Assembly (NCBI GenBank): GCA_947650365.1
Contig: OX393550.1
Coordinates: 54,076,879 to 54,140,878, forward strand
Direction: 5' to 3'
From: Chamaelirium japonicum
Taxonomy: Eukaryota; Streptophyta; Magnoliopsida; Liliales; Melanthiaceae
DNA length: 64,000 nucleotides
Shown here: positions 61,804-64,000 of the stretch, piece after piece
Position numbering within the stretch: the stretch's first letter is position 1
Layout of the letters: each line of letters begins with the position of its first letter
Translations under genes and position numbers: made by a program
The notes under the pieces: model-generated
Databases searched by the model: none
Told to the model about the DNA's origin: nothing
Seen by the model: only the letters and a program-made list of their open reading frames with translations

Positions 61804-64000
61804 GAATGGATACATTCGTGTGAATGAATTAGAATGGATCGTACGAATGAGTAAGAATGGATCGTACGAATGAAATAGAATGGATTGCACGAATGAATTA
61901 GAATGGATCGTACGAATGAATTAGAATGGATCGTGTGAAAGAATTAGAATGGATTGTATGAATAAATTAGAATGAATCGTACGAATGTATTAGAATGGAT
62001 CGTACGAAGGAATTAGAATGGATCGTACGAATGAATTAGAATGGATCGTTTGAATGAATTAGAATAGATCGTACGAATGAAATAGAATGGATCATACGAA
62101 TGAGTAAGAATGGATCGTATGAATGAATTAGATTGGATACATTTGTGCGAATGAATTAGAATGGATCGTACGAATGAATTAGAATGGATCGTATGAATGA
62201 ATTAGAATGGATCGTACGAATGAATTAGAATGGATCGTGCGAATGAATTAGAATGGATTGTACGAATGAATTAGAATGGATCGTGTGAAAGAATTAGAAT
62301 GGATCGTACGAATGAATTAGAATGGATCGTGCGAATGAATTAGAATGGATCGTATAAATGAATTAGAATAGATTTTGTGAATAAATTAGAACTGATCGTA
62401 CGAATGAATTAGAGTGGATCGTACGAATGAATTAGAATGGATACATTTGTGTGAATGAATTAGAATGGATCGTACGAATGAATTAGAATGGATCGTATGA
62501 ATGAATTAGAATGGATACATTCGTGCGAATGAATTAGAATGGATCGTGCGAATCCATTAGACTGGATCGTGCGAATGAATAAGAATGGATCATACGAATG
62601 AATTAGAATGGATCGTACGAATTAATTAGAATGGATACATTCGTGCGAATGAATTAGAATGGATTGTATGAATGAATTAGAATGGATCGTACGAATGAAT
62701 TAGAATGGATAATACGAATTAATTAGAATGGATCATACGAATTAATTAGAATGGATCATACGAATGAATTAGAATGGATCGTACGAATGAACTAGAATGG
62801 ATCGTACGAATGAAATAGAATAGATTGTACGAATGAATTAGAATGGATTCGTACGAATGAATTAGAATGGATAGATTCGTGCGAATGAATTAGAATGGAT
62901 ACATTCGTGCGAAAGAATTAGAATAGATCGTATGAATGAATTAGAATGGATCCTATGAATGAATTAGAATGGATCGTGCGAATGAAATAGAATGGATCAT
63001 ACGAATGAATTAGAATGGATCGTGCTAATGAATTAGAATTGATCGAACGAATGAATTAGCATGGATCGTGCTAATGAATTAGAATGGATCGTACGAATGA
63101 ATTAGAATGGATCAAATGAATGAATTAGAATGGTTACATTCATGCGAATGAATTAGAATGGATCGTACGAATGGATTAGAATGGATCGTACGAATGAATT
63201 AGAATGGATACATTCGAGCGAATGAACTAGAATGGATCGTACGTAATGAATTAGAATGGATTGTATGAATGAATTAGAATGGATCGTGCGAATGAATTAG
63301 AATGGATCGTACGAATGAATTAGAATGGATCTTACGAATGAATTAGAATGGATCGTACGAATGAGTAAGAATGGATCGTACGAATGAAATAGAATGGATT
63401 GTACGAATGAATTAGAATGGATTCGTACGAATAAATTAGAATGGATACATTCGTGCGAATGAATTAGAATGGATCATACGAATGAGTAAGAATGGATCAT
63501 ACGAATGAAATAGAATAGATTGTATGAATGAATTAGAATGGATCCTACGAATGAATTAGAATGGATCGTGTGAAAGAATTAGAATGGATTGTATGAATGA
63601 ATTAGAATCGATCGTACGAATGAATTAGAATGGATCGTACGAATGAATTAGAGTGGATACATTCGTGCGAATGAATTAGAATTGATCGTACGAATGAATT
63701 AGAATGGATCGTGCGAATGAATTAGAATGGATCGTACGAATGAACTAGAATGGATACATTCGTGCGAATGAATTAGAATGGATCGTACGAATGAATTAGA
63801 ATGGATCGTACGAATGAATTAGAATGGATCGTACGAATGAATTAGAATGGATCTTACGAAAGAATTAGAATGGATACATTCGTGCGAATGAAATAGAATG
63901 GATCGTACGAATGAACTAGAATGGATCGTACGAATGAACTAGAATGGATACATTCGTGCGAATGAATTAGAATGGATCGTACGAATGAATTAGAATGGAT
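61804..64000 (+). repeat. Satellite block 68, forward orientation
   Basis: Copy of block 10; runs off the right edge of the window still in forward orientation. Confidence 0.95.

Larger units (their letters stand above)
60805..64000. repeat. Long duplicated segment, copy 2 (partner 7600-11039)
   Basis: Collinear with 7600 onward through two switches up to the window edge, where it is cut off. Relative to copy 1 it lacks about 120 bp in the reverse block near 61.5 kb. Confidence 0.85.

Noticed and set aside
1..64000. Similarity of the GAATG / CATTC steps to human satellite II/III
   Set aside because: Those are built on a 5-bp GGAAT period. Here the period is 23/28 bp with a conserved CGTACG core, and the inserted LTRs look plant-like.
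1..64000. CRISPR-like array of short regular repeats
   Set aside because: There are no unique spacers. The repeat and the supposed spacer are both parts of one monomer, orientation flips often, and nothing suggests a prokaryote.
1..64000. Telomere or interstitial telomeric repeat
   Set aside because: No TTTAGGG-type or TTAGGG-type tandem run was seen on either strand.

Overview
No protein-coding gene, tRNA, rRNA or CRISPR array can be supported anywhere in this window. About 61 kb of the 64 kb is one tandem satellite. Its basic monomer is 23 bp: half-unit GAATGAATTA, half-unit GAATGGATCG, then TAC. A regular 28-bp variant replaces the CGTAC end with ACATT plus CGTGC. At this period the window holds very roughly 2,600 monomers. 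The only other DNA is two insertions, at 34877-35587 and 38241-40455. Both have the hallmarks of plant LTR-retrotransposon solo LTRs: TG...CA ends, perfect 5-bp target duplications, plant-type promoter and terminal motifs, and no internal coding region. The likely source is a land plant, probably an angiosperm, in a heterochromatic satellite block. The species and the chromosome position (centromeric, pericentromeric, subtelomeric or interstitial knob) cannot be told from the sequence.

The satellite is not a simple head-to-tail array. Reading the monomer phase end to end gives about 68 blocks that alternate in orientation. In this annotation '+' means the monomer reads GAATGAATTA... on the given strand, and '-' means it reads as the reverse complement, ...TAATTCATTC. 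Blocks run from one monomer (17089-17108) to about 3 kb (18896-21912). Roughly 35 kb is '+' and 26 kb is '-'. Block ends are placed by eye and are good to about 10 bp, because many switches lie inside short palindromes.

Many switch points are copies of one another, down to the variant monomers on either side. The array has therefore grown by duplicating long segments that already contained inversions. The clearest case is a 3.2-3.4 kb higher-order unit (a '+' arm of about 2.0-2.6 kb plus a '-' arm of about 1.1 kb), seen at 1765-7100 and again at 26651-34840. Other long duplicated segments are 7.6-11.0 kb with 60.8-64.0 kb (a partial third copy lies at 35.9-37 kb), 19.7-20.4 kb with 46.3-47.1 kb, and 25.7-26.3 kb with 54.9-55.5 kb. 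Smaller tandem duplications of 521, 258 and 166 bp sit inside blocks. A four-monomer composite module of about 97 bp recurs throughout in both orientations.

Most monomer variants differ at the two CpG sites of the CGTACG core and look like C-to-T decay on either strand, as expected for heavily methylated DNA. The two solo LTRs lie within 6 kb of each other, and each can be removed in silico at its target duplication to restore a perfect monomer. For the first, a near-identical uninterrupted paralogue of the insertion site is present at about 16.3 kb.

Layout: 1-34876 satellite mosaic; 34877-35587 solo LTR 1 (Ty3-like, + strand); 35588-38240 satellite; 38241-40455 solo LTR 2 (probably Copia-type, - strand); 40456-64000 satellite mosaic.
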